A stretch of DNA of 10,578 nucleotides from an uncultured Granulicatella sp. (GTDB taxonomy: Bacteria > Bacillota > Bacilli > Lactobacillales > Aerococcaceae): NCBI GenBank assembly GCA_947254045.1, contig CAMYBO010000036.1, forward strand, positions 1 through 10,578, in the 5' to 3' direction. The notes beneath the pieces were generated by a model. That model ran no database searches and was not told the origin of the DNA. It saw only the letters and a list, made by a program, of their open reading frames with translations. A program made the position numbers and the translations under genes. Below, piece by piece: positions 1-6,399 of this stretch (position 1 is its first letter; every line of letters starts with the position of its first letter).

Positions 1-1013
1 ATCAAGAAGATATGTTTCCTCCAATGGATATGGGAGATGGCGAATTATTAGTATTACGTCCAATGAACTGCCCTCACCACATGATGGTTTATAAAAACCA
101 TATTCACAGCTACCGTGAATTACCAATCCGTATTGCTGAATTAGGTATGATGCACCGTTATGAAAAATCAGGAGCATTATCTGGTTTACAACGTGTACGT
201 GAAATGACATTAAATGATGGACATACATTTGTTCGTCCAGATCAAATTAAAGACGAGTTCAAACGTATCCTTGATTTAATTCGTGAAGTATATAAAGATT
301 TCAATGTTAAAGATTATCGTTTCCGTTTAAGCTATCGTGATCCAGAAGATAAACACAAATACTTCGATGATGATGAAATGTGGAACAAAGCAGAAGCAAT
401 GTTAAAAGAAGCAATGGATGAAATGGGCTTAGAATATTTCGAAGCGATTGGTGAAGCTGCTTTCTATGGTCCAAAATTAGATATCCAATTCAAAACAGCA
501 ATGGGCTTAGAAGAAACAATGTCTACAATCCAATTAGATTTCTTATTACCAGAACGTTTCGACTTAACTTATGTGGGTGAAGATGGAGATAACACTCACC
601 GTCCAGTAGTTATCCACCGTGGGGTAGTATCAACTGCAGAACGTTTTGTAGCTTACTTAATCGAAGAATATAAAGGAGCATTCCCAACTTGGTTAGCTCC
701 AGTTCAAGCAACTTTAATTCCAGTAAGTGTAGAACATCATTATGATGCAGCTCGTGCATTAAAAGAAAAAATGATGAGTTTAGGATTACGTGTTGAATTA
801 GATGACCGTAATGAAAAAATGGGTTACAAGATTCGTGCTTCTCAAACACAAAAAATCCCTTATCAAGTAGTAATTGGGGATAAAGAAGTAGAAGAAGGAA
901 CAGTTACTGTTCGTCGATATGGTTCAAAAGAAACTGTTACAATGACAATTGAAGCATACTTAGAACGTGTTCAACGTGAAATTGCGAACTTCTCTCGTCC
1001 ATTAGAAGACTAA
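1..1013 (+). CDS. thrS: Threonyl-tRNA synthetase, C-terminal half (5' end outside window)
   Basis: Charges tRNA-Thr with threonine in the cytoplasm (class II synthetase). The reading frame is open from base 3, so the gene enters from the left; 336 residues are visible against a usual total of about 640-650. Visible in order: the zinc-site Cys in RPMNCPHH (Cys codon at 69-71), the motif 2 region with HRYEKSGALSGLQRVRE (second zinc-site His), the block around YGPKLDIQ, then motif 3 with HRGVVSTAERF (third zinc-site His), and the C-terminal anticodon-binding domain from about PTWLAPVQ to the stop. The HRGV-ST-ERF form of motif 3 and the GAFPTWLAP junction are what I expect from Lactobacillales ThrRS. 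Arginine codons are nearly all CGT and leucine codons mostly TTA, as in a highly expressed gene. Any upstream T-box leader lies outside the window. A strong terminator follows 17 nt after the stop. Confidence 0.97.
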   Translation, partial: QEDMFPPMDMGDGELLVLRPMNCPHHMMVYKNHIHSYRELPIRIAELGMMHRYEKSGALSGLQRVREMTLNDGHTFVRPDQIKDEFKRILDLIREVYKDFNVKDYRFRLSYRDPEDKHKYFDDDEMWNKAEAMLKEAMDEMGLEYFEAIGEAAFYGPKLDIQFKTAMGLEETMSTIQLDFLLPERFDLTYVGEDGDNTHRPVVIHRGVVSTAERFVAYLIEEYKGAFPTWLAPVQATLIPVSVEHHYDAARALKEKMMSLGLRVELDDRNEKMGYKIRASQTQKIPYQVVIGDKEVEEGTVTVRRYGSKETVTMTIEAYLERVQREIANFSRPLED

Positions 1014-1030
1014 TTTAATGGTTGATCGAC

Positions 1031-1067
1031 AAATCCTGTTGGTGAGAAATCACCGACAGGATTTTTT
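1031..1067 (+). terminator. Intrinsic terminator of thrS
   Basis: A 15-bp hairpin (1031-1045 with 1050-1064, one G-T wobble) is closed by a GAAA tetraloop. The descending arm runs into six T (1062-1067). The T tract lies on the + strand only, so it serves thrS. Confidence 0.93.
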
Positions 1068-1073
1068 ACATGC

Positions 1074-1107
1074 AAAAAAGACAACCTCTAAACGAGAAAT
1101 TGTCTTT
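1074..1107 (-). terminator. Intrinsic terminator of the minus-strand nucleotidyltransferase unit
   Basis: On the minus strand an 8-bp arm (AAAGACAA/TTGTCTTT, 1077-1084 with 1100-1107) plus an inner CTC/GAG pairing forms a hairpin. It is followed by a T run (the A run at 1074-1079 on +). It begins 8 nt beyond the stop of the gene at 1115-1672 and sits back to back with the thrS terminator. Confidence 0.85.
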
Positions 1108-1114
1108 AGGGAGA

Positions 1115-1672
1115 TTAATAATAGTTTTGAAGTTGTTCTTGGTTTTCTTTGAAAAATTCTTCTAACCAGTCAATGCCGTATGCGTAGCTAAATCCTTCTA
1201 ATAGAATTGAAAAATCAATGATAGAAAAGCCCATTTTTTTCAAGGTATCAAAGGTATCGAAAGGGGAACGGAAGTTTTTAAATTTAATAATCATCCCGAT
1301 ATCTTTTAAATCTTGCTCTCGAGCGCTCATCATTTTCATTCCGAGTACATATTCAATTGGTGCAACTAGTACGGTTAAGTGAGTAAAGGAGTACAAGGTA
1401 TCACATAAATCTAATGGAGGTTGTTGATTCATATTTGCTACATTATTGTTGAGCCATAGTTCTTCATGGGTATTCAGGTTAAATTTTTGACCAACACGAG
1501 CAATTATCTTGTTGATTTGATGAGTTTCTTCATAAAAAGCATCTACATCTTGAGTAGCTCGCAAGCCATGATATTCTAACACATAACCACCAACACAAAT
1601 AATCGTTAAAGAAAGATTTTTTTGAGATAATTCTTGGTTTAAGGCTTCAAAGACAGGTTTCATTTTATCCAT
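1115..1672 (-). CDS. Nucleotidyltransferase-fold protein, DUF6036/AbiEii-like
   Basis: 185-aa protein with the fingerprint of a minimal nucleotidyltransferase fold. GGYVLEYHG (residues 28-36) is the glycine-rich turn, and LRATQDVDAF (37-46) supplies the acidic pair D42 and D44 in the R-x-T-x-D-x-D arrangement seen in AbiEii and DUF6036 proteins. WLNNNV (73-78) resembles the WLN block I associate with DUF6036. KMMSAREQDLKDI (113-125) matches the K-x4-R-x2-D-x2-D helix that closes this fold. No signal peptide or membrane segment is seen. The ATG at 1672 overlaps the last 8 nt of the preceding gene; the nearest Shine-Dalgarno-like GGAG lies 10 nt upstream inside that gene, so translation is probably coupled. 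Family members include toxins of AbiE-type systems and proteins of unknown target. Its substrate and any toxicity are not shown by the sequence. The fold assignment is fairly safe, the function is not. Confidence 0.75.
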   Translation of the reverse strand: MDKMKPVFEALNQELSQKNLSLTIICVGGYVLEYHGLRATQDVDAFYEETHQINKIIARVGQKFNLNTHEELWLNNNVANMNQQPPLDLCDTLYSFTHLTVLVAPIEYVLGMKMMSAREQDLKDIGMIIKFKNFRSPFDTFDTLKKMGFSIIDFSILLEGFSYAYGIDWLEEFFKENQEQLQNYY

Positions 1673-1949
1673 GTTTGTATTTCTCCATTAATTTTTGAAC
1701 ATTCGTTAATTTAGCGGGTTTATTTAATGAAATAACATATTCATGAGTAGGGCTATGTTTTTGTATAGCATATTTTAAACTCACTTTTTGAAAATGAGTA
1801 AGTTCTTCGGAGCTTAATAATTTCTCGATATCTTCGTCTGTTAAATAAGAATGGTCTTCAAAAATAACTTTGCGTAAATATCGAAACCAGTGACTAGCAT
1901 TAAAACGTGACTGTTTGGATGCGTTTATCATATAATCATACCATTCCAT
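1665..1949 (-). CDS. Small unrecognised protein, first gene of the nucleotidyltransferase unit
   Basis: 94-aa soluble, probably all-helical protein that I do not recognise. It starts at the ATG 1947-1949 behind an excellent AGGAGG (1956-1961, 6 nt away) and 42 nt downstream of a near-consensus -10, so expression is well supported. It is rich in charged and aromatic residues, with a W-Y-D-Y N-terminus, a basic stretch near residues 15-27 and an acidic helix around TDEDIEKLL. I see no helix-turn-helix of clear type, no metal ligands and no membrane segment. It contains R15-x4-H20 and R26-x6-H33, which superficially resemble the HEPN R-x4-6-H motif, but the protein is short, the position is atypical and the polar residue after Arg is absent, so I do not call it HEPN. 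Being upstream of and overlapping a nucleotidyltransferase, it may be the partner (for example an antidote) of that enzyme; this is inference from gene order only. Confidence 0.8.
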   Translation of the reverse strand: MEWYDYMINASKQSRFNASHWFRYLRKVIFEDHSYLTDEDIEKLLSSEELTHFQKVSLKYAIQKHSPTHEYVISLNKPAKLTNVQKLMEKYKHG

Positions 1950-1990
1950 AATTTTCCTCCTATAAGAAATTGACTCAATCTTTGTAGTTT

Positions 1991-2019
1991 ATTATAGCTG
2001 AAGCACCTATGAGTGTAAA
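1991..2019 (-). promoter_or_regulatory. Promoter of the nucleotidyltransferase unit
   Basis: Read on the minus strand: TTTACA (2014-2019), a 17-nt spacer, then a perfect TATAAT (1991-1996). The start codon of the 94-aa gene lies 42 nt downstream. This is one of the best sigma-A matches in the window, which argues the pair is actively expressed. Confidence 0.85.
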
Positions 2020-2049
2020 GTTTGGGAAGGTTCCTCAATAACATCATTC

Positions 2050-2068
2050 ACAATGTGCTATTCATTGT
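2050..2068. repeat. Inverted repeat between the divergent promoters, operator candidate
   Basis: ACAATG (2050-2055) and CATTGT (2063-2068) form a perfect 6-bp inverted repeat with 7 nt between. It overlaps the -35 of the rightward promoter and lies about 30 nt upstream of the leftward -35. An adjoining 12-nt perfect palindrome TTTATTAATAAA follows at 2068-2079. Binding by a regulator is inference. Confidence 0.35.
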
Positions 2069-2091
2069 TTATTAATAAATGGTATTATAAT
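2065..2091 (+). promoter_or_regulatory. Probable promoter of the broken small ORF
   Basis: TATAAT (2086-2091) is perfect and lies inside a 10-nt palindrome (2083-2092). The best -35 candidate is TTGTTT (2065-2070) at a short 15-nt spacing, or TTCATT (2061-2066) at 19 nt. An RBS (GAAGGGA, 2109-2115) and an ATG (2125) follow at sensible distances. Confidence 0.5.
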
Positions 2092-2124
2092 AAGGTATCT
2101 AATAAATAGAAGGGAATAACATTT

Positions 2125-2341
2125 ATGGAAGTAGAAGATTTAGTATTTAATGCAATTGAACAAAATCCAGAACGTTTTGATAAATTGTTACAAAAATTGG
2201 GATATCAAAAAACAACAATGTGATGTGAGAAATCATCCAGAGATTGTTAGATTACGAGATACGACTATTTCAAAAAACCATATTTACAAATCGAGTAGTT
2301 TAAGCATCATAGAAAAAGTTTGGAAAAATAGAAAAAGATAA
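2125..2341 (+). pseudogene. Small unrecognised ORF, apparently frameshifted at an A6 run
   Basis: From ATG 2125, behind GAAGGGA and a perfect TATAAT, the frame reads 32 codons (begins MEVEDLVFNAIEQNPERFDK) and stops at TGA 2221-2223. The +1 frame is open across this stop to TAA 2339-2341. Removing one A from the run of six at about 2208-2213 would join the two halves into a 71-aa protein ending in a basic tail (WKNRKR). The N-terminal half looks like an acidic amphipathic helix, the C-terminal half like a charged helical tail containing HPEIVRLRD. I recognise no family. Alternatives: a sequencing error in the homopolymer, a phase-variable or programmed slip, a genuine 32-aa peptide, or the remnant of a longer deleted gene. 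No terminator is visible before the next promoter. Confidence 0.4.
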
Positions 2342-2368
2342 ATACTGTTAAATAGAAAAAATATTTCA

Positions 2369-2398
2369 TTGACATAGCGCTTTAAATAGACTTACAAT
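2369..2398 (+). promoter_or_regulatory. Promoter of the MATE transporter gene
   Basis: Perfect TTGACA (2369-2374), 18-nt spacer, TACAAT (2393-2398). The transporter ATG is 35 nt downstream with AAGGAG between. Confidence 0.85.
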
Positions 2399-2433
2399 AT
2401 TTCTGTTTGTAGTTATTCGAAAGGAGTTCGTTC

Positions 2434-3813
2434 ATGACAACTATTGAAAACCCGATGGGAACACAACCCATCAAAAAAATATTGATGCAATTAGCAATTC
2501 CGGCAATGATTGCTAATGTCGTCAATGCCTTATATAACATCGTGGATCAAATTTTTATTGGACAAGGAGTTGGGTATTTAGGAAATGCTGCAACAAATAT
2601 TGCATTTCCAATTACAACAATTTGTTTAGCATTAGGATTAATGACAGGAGTAGGAGCTGCGTCTAATTTTAATTTAGAATTAGGTCGTAAAGAAGTGGAG
2701 AAAGCAAAGAGAATAGCTGGAACAGCGGTCGTGCAATTAATCGTGATGGGAATTGCAGTTTGCTTAATTGTTCAAATCTTTTTAGCACCGTTAATGCAAT
2801 TATTTGGAGCAACGAATCAAATTTTTGAATACGCAATGGAATATTCTCGTATTACGGCTTATGGAATTCCATTTTTCTTATTTTCAACAGGATTTAATCC
2901 TTTGGTTCGTTCAGATGGAAGAGCCACTTTTTCAATGATGGCGATCATTGCAGGTGCTGTTTTGAATACAGTATTAGATCCAATTTTTATTTTTGTATTT
3001 CAAATGGGAATTGCAGGTGCTGCTTGGGCAACGGTGTTAAGTCAAATGATTTCAGCACTGTTATTATTTTCGTATATTCCAAAGTTTCGTTCGGTGAAAT
3101 TTAAATGGGAAGATTTTATCCCGCATATGAAGCAGGTTGAAGCAATTGCTGCTCTAGGGTTGACTTCATTTATTTTCCAAATTTCAGCTTTAATTGTCCA
3201 AATTGTTTCGAATAATTTATTGAAAACATATGGCGCAATGTCTATTTACGGTAGTGAAATTCCAATTGCAGTTGGTGGAATTGTCTCTAAAGTTTTTGTC
3301 ATTTTTATTGCTTTAATTATCGGAATGACGCAGGGAGTTCAACCAATTGTTGGTTATAATTATGGAGCAAAGCATTATTTACGAGTCCGTCAAACCATCT
3401 TCTTAGCACTAAAAATTGGTTTTGCATTGTCATTTGTGACTTGGGCAGTGTTTGAAATTTTCCCATTACAAATTATTCAATTATTCGGAAATGGAAATGA
3501 TTTGTATTTTGAATTTGGAGTTCGTTATATGAGATACTTCATGTTATTTACTTTAATTAATGGAATAACCATTTTAATTACAACATTTTTCCCAGCAATT
3601 GGAAAAGCAAAAACGGGAGCATTTTTATCATTAGTAAGACAACTATTGATTTTATTACCCGTTATGTTATTGATGACTTATATTTTTGGAGTAGAGGGAA
3701 TGATGTTTGCCACTCCAGTATCAGATGTGATTTCTTTAGTTCTTTGTCTCTATTTCTTTAAACAAGAGTTACATGATATTCATCTGAAAGAAGAATTGCT
3801 TGTAGCAAAATAA
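2434..3813 (+). CDS. MATE-family multidrug/cation efflux transporter
   Basis: 459-aa integral membrane protein, the usual length for MATE transporters, with about twelve hydrophobic segments spread over its length and no signal peptide. The opening block (MGTQPIKKILMQLAIPAMIANVVNALYNIVDQIFIGQ) carries the family's P-x-M-x-N...LYNIVDQIF.GQ pattern. The second half repeats the fold, with TQGVQPIVGYNYGAK around residues 300-315 as the paired family block. Such proteins export cationic drugs or metabolites using an H+ or Na+ gradient; this one is closer in look to the MepA/DinF-like group of Firmicutes than to NorM, but the substrate cannot be read. The ATG at 2434 is set by AAGGAG (2421-2426) 7 nt upstream. 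It is a single-gene unit with its own promoter and a terminator starting 7 nt after the stop. No regulator gene adjoins it. Confidence 0.92.
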   Translation: MTTIENPMGTQPIKKILMQLAIPAMIANVVNALYNIVDQIFIGQGVGYLGNAATNIAFPITTICLALGLMTGVGAASNFNLELGRKEVEKAKRIAGTAVVQLIVMGIAVCLIVQIFLAPLMQLFGATNQIFEYAMEYSRITAYGIPFFLFSTGFNPLVRSDGRATFSMMAIIAGAVLNTVLDPIFIFVFQMGIAGAAWATVLSQMISALLLFSYIPKFRSVKFKWEDFIPHMKQVEAIAALGLTSFIFQISALIVQIVSNNLLKTYGAMSIYGSEIPIAVGGIVSKVFVIFIALIIGMTQGVQPIVGYNYGAKHYLRVRQTIFLALKIGFALSFVTWAVFEIFPLQIIQLFGNGNDLYFEFGVRYMRYFMLFTLINGITILITTFFPAIGKAKTGAFLSLVRQLLILLPVMLLMTYIFGVEGMMFATPVSDVISLVLCLYFFKQELHDIHLKEELLVAK

Positions 3814-3820
3814 TGGATAG

Positions 3821-3854
3821 AAAGAGTGAAGTAGTTGATTACTTTGCTCTTTTT
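3821..3854 (+). terminator. Intrinsic terminator of the MATE gene
   Basis: A 13-bp hairpin, 3821-3833 with 3840-3852 (AAAGAG.. with ..CTCTTT, two G-T wobbles), has a six-base loop at 3834-3839. A short T run (3850-3854) ends it. Its presence argues that dgt has a separate promoter in 3855-3900; the only candidate I see is weak (TGGAAA 3865-3870, 17 nt, TAAGAT 3888-3893). Confidence 0.8.
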
Positions 3855-3912
3855 CTTTCTAAGATGGAAATGTTTCGTAAATTGGTTTAAGATAGAGGAA
3901 AGGAGTGATGAC

Positions 3913-5292
3913 ATGGAATGGCAAACTTTATTGGCGACTACTCGTCTTTCAGATAAAGAATCAAACCATCGTAACGAGTTTGATGATGATTATAAGAGAA
4001 TTGTAACAAGTCCTGCTTTTAGGAGATTACAAGATAAGACGCAAGTATTTCCATTGGAAAGATTAGACTTTATTCATACAAGGTTAACACATTCTTTAGA
4101 AGTAGCGATGATTGCAAGAACGTTGGTGAGTGAAATTGTACGATTATTGCAAGAAAATCCAGAAACCGAAACAGATTCTAGTAAACAAGAAATGATTGAG
4201 CATCAAAGTGATATTGCTCGAATTGTAGAATGTGCAAGTTTATTACATGATATTGGAAATCCTCCTTATGGACATTTTGGGGAAGATATTATTCGACAAT
4301 GGTTTAAGAAAAATTTACCACGCATTTTAGCCGAGCATTCAGATGTAGCCAAAGAATTTTTAGAGAGTCCTTATGTACATGATTTTTATCATTTTGAAGG
4401 GAATGCACAATCCCTAAGAATCATAACGAAGTTACATGATTTTAAGGGGAACTTTGATGGATTAGATTTAACTCCTGCGACGATTAATACGATTTTAAAA
4501 TATACACGTGCTTCTAATCAGCCAAAATCTGACAAAATCACTTCAAAAAAAGTAGGATTTTTCAGAGCAGAAGAGGATATTTTCCGTCAAATCACTTCAA
4601 TTACTGGTACTGGCGAAAATCGTCATCCGTTGACGTTTATTTTAGAAGCTGCAGATGATATTGCGTATTTAATTGCAGATATGGAAGATGCCATTGGAAA
4701 AGGTGTTTTAAGATTTGCTGTTGCAAAAGAGTATTTACTTATAGTATTAAAAGAAGATAAAACTTCTCCGCATTCTAAAAAAGTCGTGAAAATATTAGAG
4801 ACGATTGATGAAGAAATTTTTAGTATTAATCAGTTTTTCGTAGATTTAAGAACGATGTTAATAGATGCAGCAACAGAATCGTTTGTGATGCATTATGAGA
4901 AAATTATGAATGGAGAGTATCAGCAAGATTTATTAACGGACTCTAGTGCGCATGAGTTATATACTCATTTAAGAAAAATTTCTGAGAATAAAATTTATGA
5001 TCATAAGAGTATTTTACGGTTAGAAATAGCAGGATATTCAACTTTAACGTATTTATTAGAGAATTTTGTGCCACCATTGGTCGCTTATGATACAAACCGT
5101 CGATTAGATTATGTTGATTTGAAGAGAATCGGTATTATTTCAGAAAGTCAAAAACGTTCCTATCATTATTTTGCAGAAGGTAAATCTGAAGTAGAAAAAT
5201 TATATTTACGTTTATTATTGGCTACTGATTTTATATCAGGAATGACGGATAGTTATGCGCATCAACTTTACCGTGATATGGTAGGCATTTAG
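3913..5292 (+). CDS. dgt: Deoxyguanosinetriphosphate triphosphohydrolase (HD domain, Dgt type)
   Basis: Hydrolyses dGTP, or dNTPs more broadly, to the deoxynucleoside plus triphosphate, tuning nucleotide pools in the cytoplasm. 459 aa from ATG 3913. Seen in order: FRRLQDKTQVFPL (36-48) and the first metal-site His in TRLTHSLEV (H60), the HD pair in LLHDIGNPPYGHFGE (H112, D113), HFEGNAQSLRI (160-170) with its conserved EGN, and EAADDIAYLIADMEDA, which supplies the last acidic ligand. The R-x-RLTHS...HDIGNPP.GH..E pattern is that of E. coli-like Dgt rather than of the shorter-motif Firmicute dNTPases (the EF1143/YwfO type, as I recall them). AAAGGAG (3899-3905) fixes this start; an upstream in-frame TTG at 3835 lies inside the preceding terminator and was rejected. 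The M42 peptidase gene follows after 24 nt, probably co-transcribed. Related enzymes can restrict phage by draining dNTPs, but nothing here shows a defence role. Confidence 0.92.
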   Translation: MEWQTLLATTRLSDKESNHRNEFDDDYKRIVTSPAFRRLQDKTQVFPLERLDFIHTRLTHSLEVAMIARTLVSEIVRLLQENPETETDSSKQEMIEHQSDIARIVECASLLHDIGNPPYGHFGEDIIRQWFKKNLPRILAEHSDVAKEFLESPYVHDFYHFEGNAQSLRIITKLHDFKGNFDGLDLTPATINTILKYTRASNQPKSDKITSKKVGFFRAEEDIFRQITSITGTGENRHPLTFILEAADDIAYLIADMEDAIGKGVLRFAVAKEYLLIVLKEDKTSPHSKKVVKILETIDEEIFSINQFFVDLRTMLIDAATESFVMHYEKIMNGEYQQDLLTDSSAHELYTHLRKISENKIYDHKSILRLEIAGYSTLTYLLENFVPPLVAYDTNRRLDYVDLKRIGIISESQKRSYHYFAEGKSEVEKLYLRLLLATDFISGMTDSYAHQLYRDMVGI

Positions 5293-5316
5293 AAGTTAAT
5301 TGAAAGGAATTTATAC

Positions 5317-6351
5317 ATGAGTCAAACATTAGAATATTTACAAGAATTATTAGCAGTCCCTTCTCCAACGGGATATACAGTAGGGGTACAAGAGTATTTA
5401 ATGAAAACTCTTGAAAAATTATGTTATCCTTATAAAAGAACCCCAAAAGGAAATATTATCGTAACGGTAGAAGGGAAAGACAGCACCAATAGTCGTGTTG
5501 TAACTGCACATGTTGATACATTAGGAGCCGTTGTTCGTGCGATTAAACCAAGTGGTCGTTTGAAATTAGATAAAATTGGTGGTTATCCATGGAATATGAT
5601 TGAAGGAGAAAATTGTTCCGTTCATATTGCTTCAACAGGTGAAACGGTAACGGGAACAATTTTAATTCATCAAACAAGTTGCCATGTTTATAAAGATGCG
5701 GGTACTGCAGAACGTACGCAAGATAATATGGAAGTTCGATTGGATGTTGAAGTCAATTCTGAGCAAGAGACAAGAAGTTATGGAATTGAAGTAGGAGATT
5801 TTGTTTCTTTTGATCCTCGTACAATGATTACTCCAACTGGATTTGTAAAAAGTCGTTTCTTAGATGATAAAGTTAGTGCAGCTATTTTATTGAATTTATT
5901 AAAAACTTATCGTGATTGGCATGTTCAGTTACCAGTAACGACTCATTTTATGTTTAGTTGTATTGAAGAAACGGGAACAGGGGCGAATAGTAGCATTCCT
6001 GAAAATGCTGTAGAATTTTTAGCAGTCGATATGGGTGCAATGGGAGATGACCAACAAACAGATGAATATACTGTTTCTATTTGCGTGAAAGATGGTTCTG
6101 GTCCTTATAATTATACGCTACGCCAACATTTAGTAGCATTAGCAAAAGAAAAACAAATTGACTATCGATTAGATATTTATCCATTTTATGGAAGTGATGC
6201 TTCAGCTGTGATGCGTGCAGGAGCAGATGTCAAACATGCTTTACTAGGAGCAGGAATTGAATCAAGTCATTCCTATGAAAGAACTCATATAAAATCAATC
6301 CAAGCAACCGAAGCATTAGTAGATGCATATTTAAAAAGTGAATTAGCATAA
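5317..6351 (+). CDS. M42-family metallo-aminopeptidase
   Basis: Cytoplasmic, usually multimeric (TET-like) dimetal aminopeptidase that trims N-terminal residues from peptides. 344 aa, the family's normal length. Expected ligands are visible: H65 and D67 in VTAHVDT, the bridging D183 in KSRFLDDKVS, the E217-E218 pair in CIEETG (general base and ligand), D238 in AVDMG, and H317 in the ESSHSYERTH segment. The N-terminus LAVPSPTGYT is the family's substrate-site opening block. The start ATG 5317 has AAAGGAA upstream, and the gene lies 24 nt after dgt with no terminator between, so it is likely the second gene of that operon. It could be annotated as glutamyl aminopeptidase or as an endoglucanase-like M42 protein; substrate preference cannot be read. 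It ends at a bidirectional terminator. Confidence 0.92.
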   Translation: MSQTLEYLQELLAVPSPTGYTVGVQEYLMKTLEKLCYPYKRTPKGNIIVTVEGKDSTNSRVVTAHVDTLGAVVRAIKPSGRLKLDKIGGYPWNMIEGENCSVHIASTGETVTGTILIHQTSCHVYKDAGTAERTQDNMEVRLDVEVNSEQETRSYGIEVGDFVSFDPRTMITPTGFVKSRFLDDKVSAAILLNLLKTYRDWHVQLPVTTHFMFSCIEETGTGANSSIPENAVEFLAVDMGAMGDDQQTDEYTVSICVKDGSGPYNYTLRQHLVALAKEKQIDYRLDIYPFYGSDASAVMRAGADVKHALLGAGIESSHSYERTHIKSIQATEALVDAYLKSELA

Positions 6352-6352
6352 T

Positions 6353-6391
6353 AAAAACGACTCTTATCACAGGATAGGAGTCGTTTGTTTT
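6353..6391. terminator. Bidirectional intrinsic terminator between the M42 gene and degV
   Basis: A 14-bp hairpin (6355-6368 with 6373-6386, one wobble, loop ACAG) has A5 on its left (6353-6357) and a T-rich tract on its right (6384-6391). It therefore terminates both the rightward dgt-M42 unit and the leftward degV, whose stop is at 6400. Confidence 0.9.
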
Positions 6392-6399
6392 AGTGTTGA

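Noticed and set aside
610..849. Antisense ORF inside thrS (79 aa, minus)
   Set aside because: Lies opposite strongly conserved ThrRS coding sequence, has low-complexity Leu/His-rich content and no RBS; a shadow.
1850..1910. HEPN R-x4-6-H motifs in the 94-aa protein
   Set aside because: Two matches exist (R15-H20, R26-H33), but the protein is short, the polar residue after Arg is missing and the position is N-terminal; likely chance.
2150..2341. Independent 63-aa ORF starting at a non-ATG codon
   Set aside because: The start has no RBS and lies inside the ATG 2125 frame; its second half is better explained as the continuation of that gene after an A-run indel.
3835..3912. 26-residue upstream extension of Dgt from a TTG
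   Set aside because: Starts within the MATE terminator hairpin and lacks an RBS, whereas ATG 3913 has AAAGGAG at 7 nt.
5231..5446. Minus-strand ORF of 71 aa across the dgt/M42 junction
   Set aside because: Overlaps two well-supported genes and the M42 RBS, with no start signals; a shadow.
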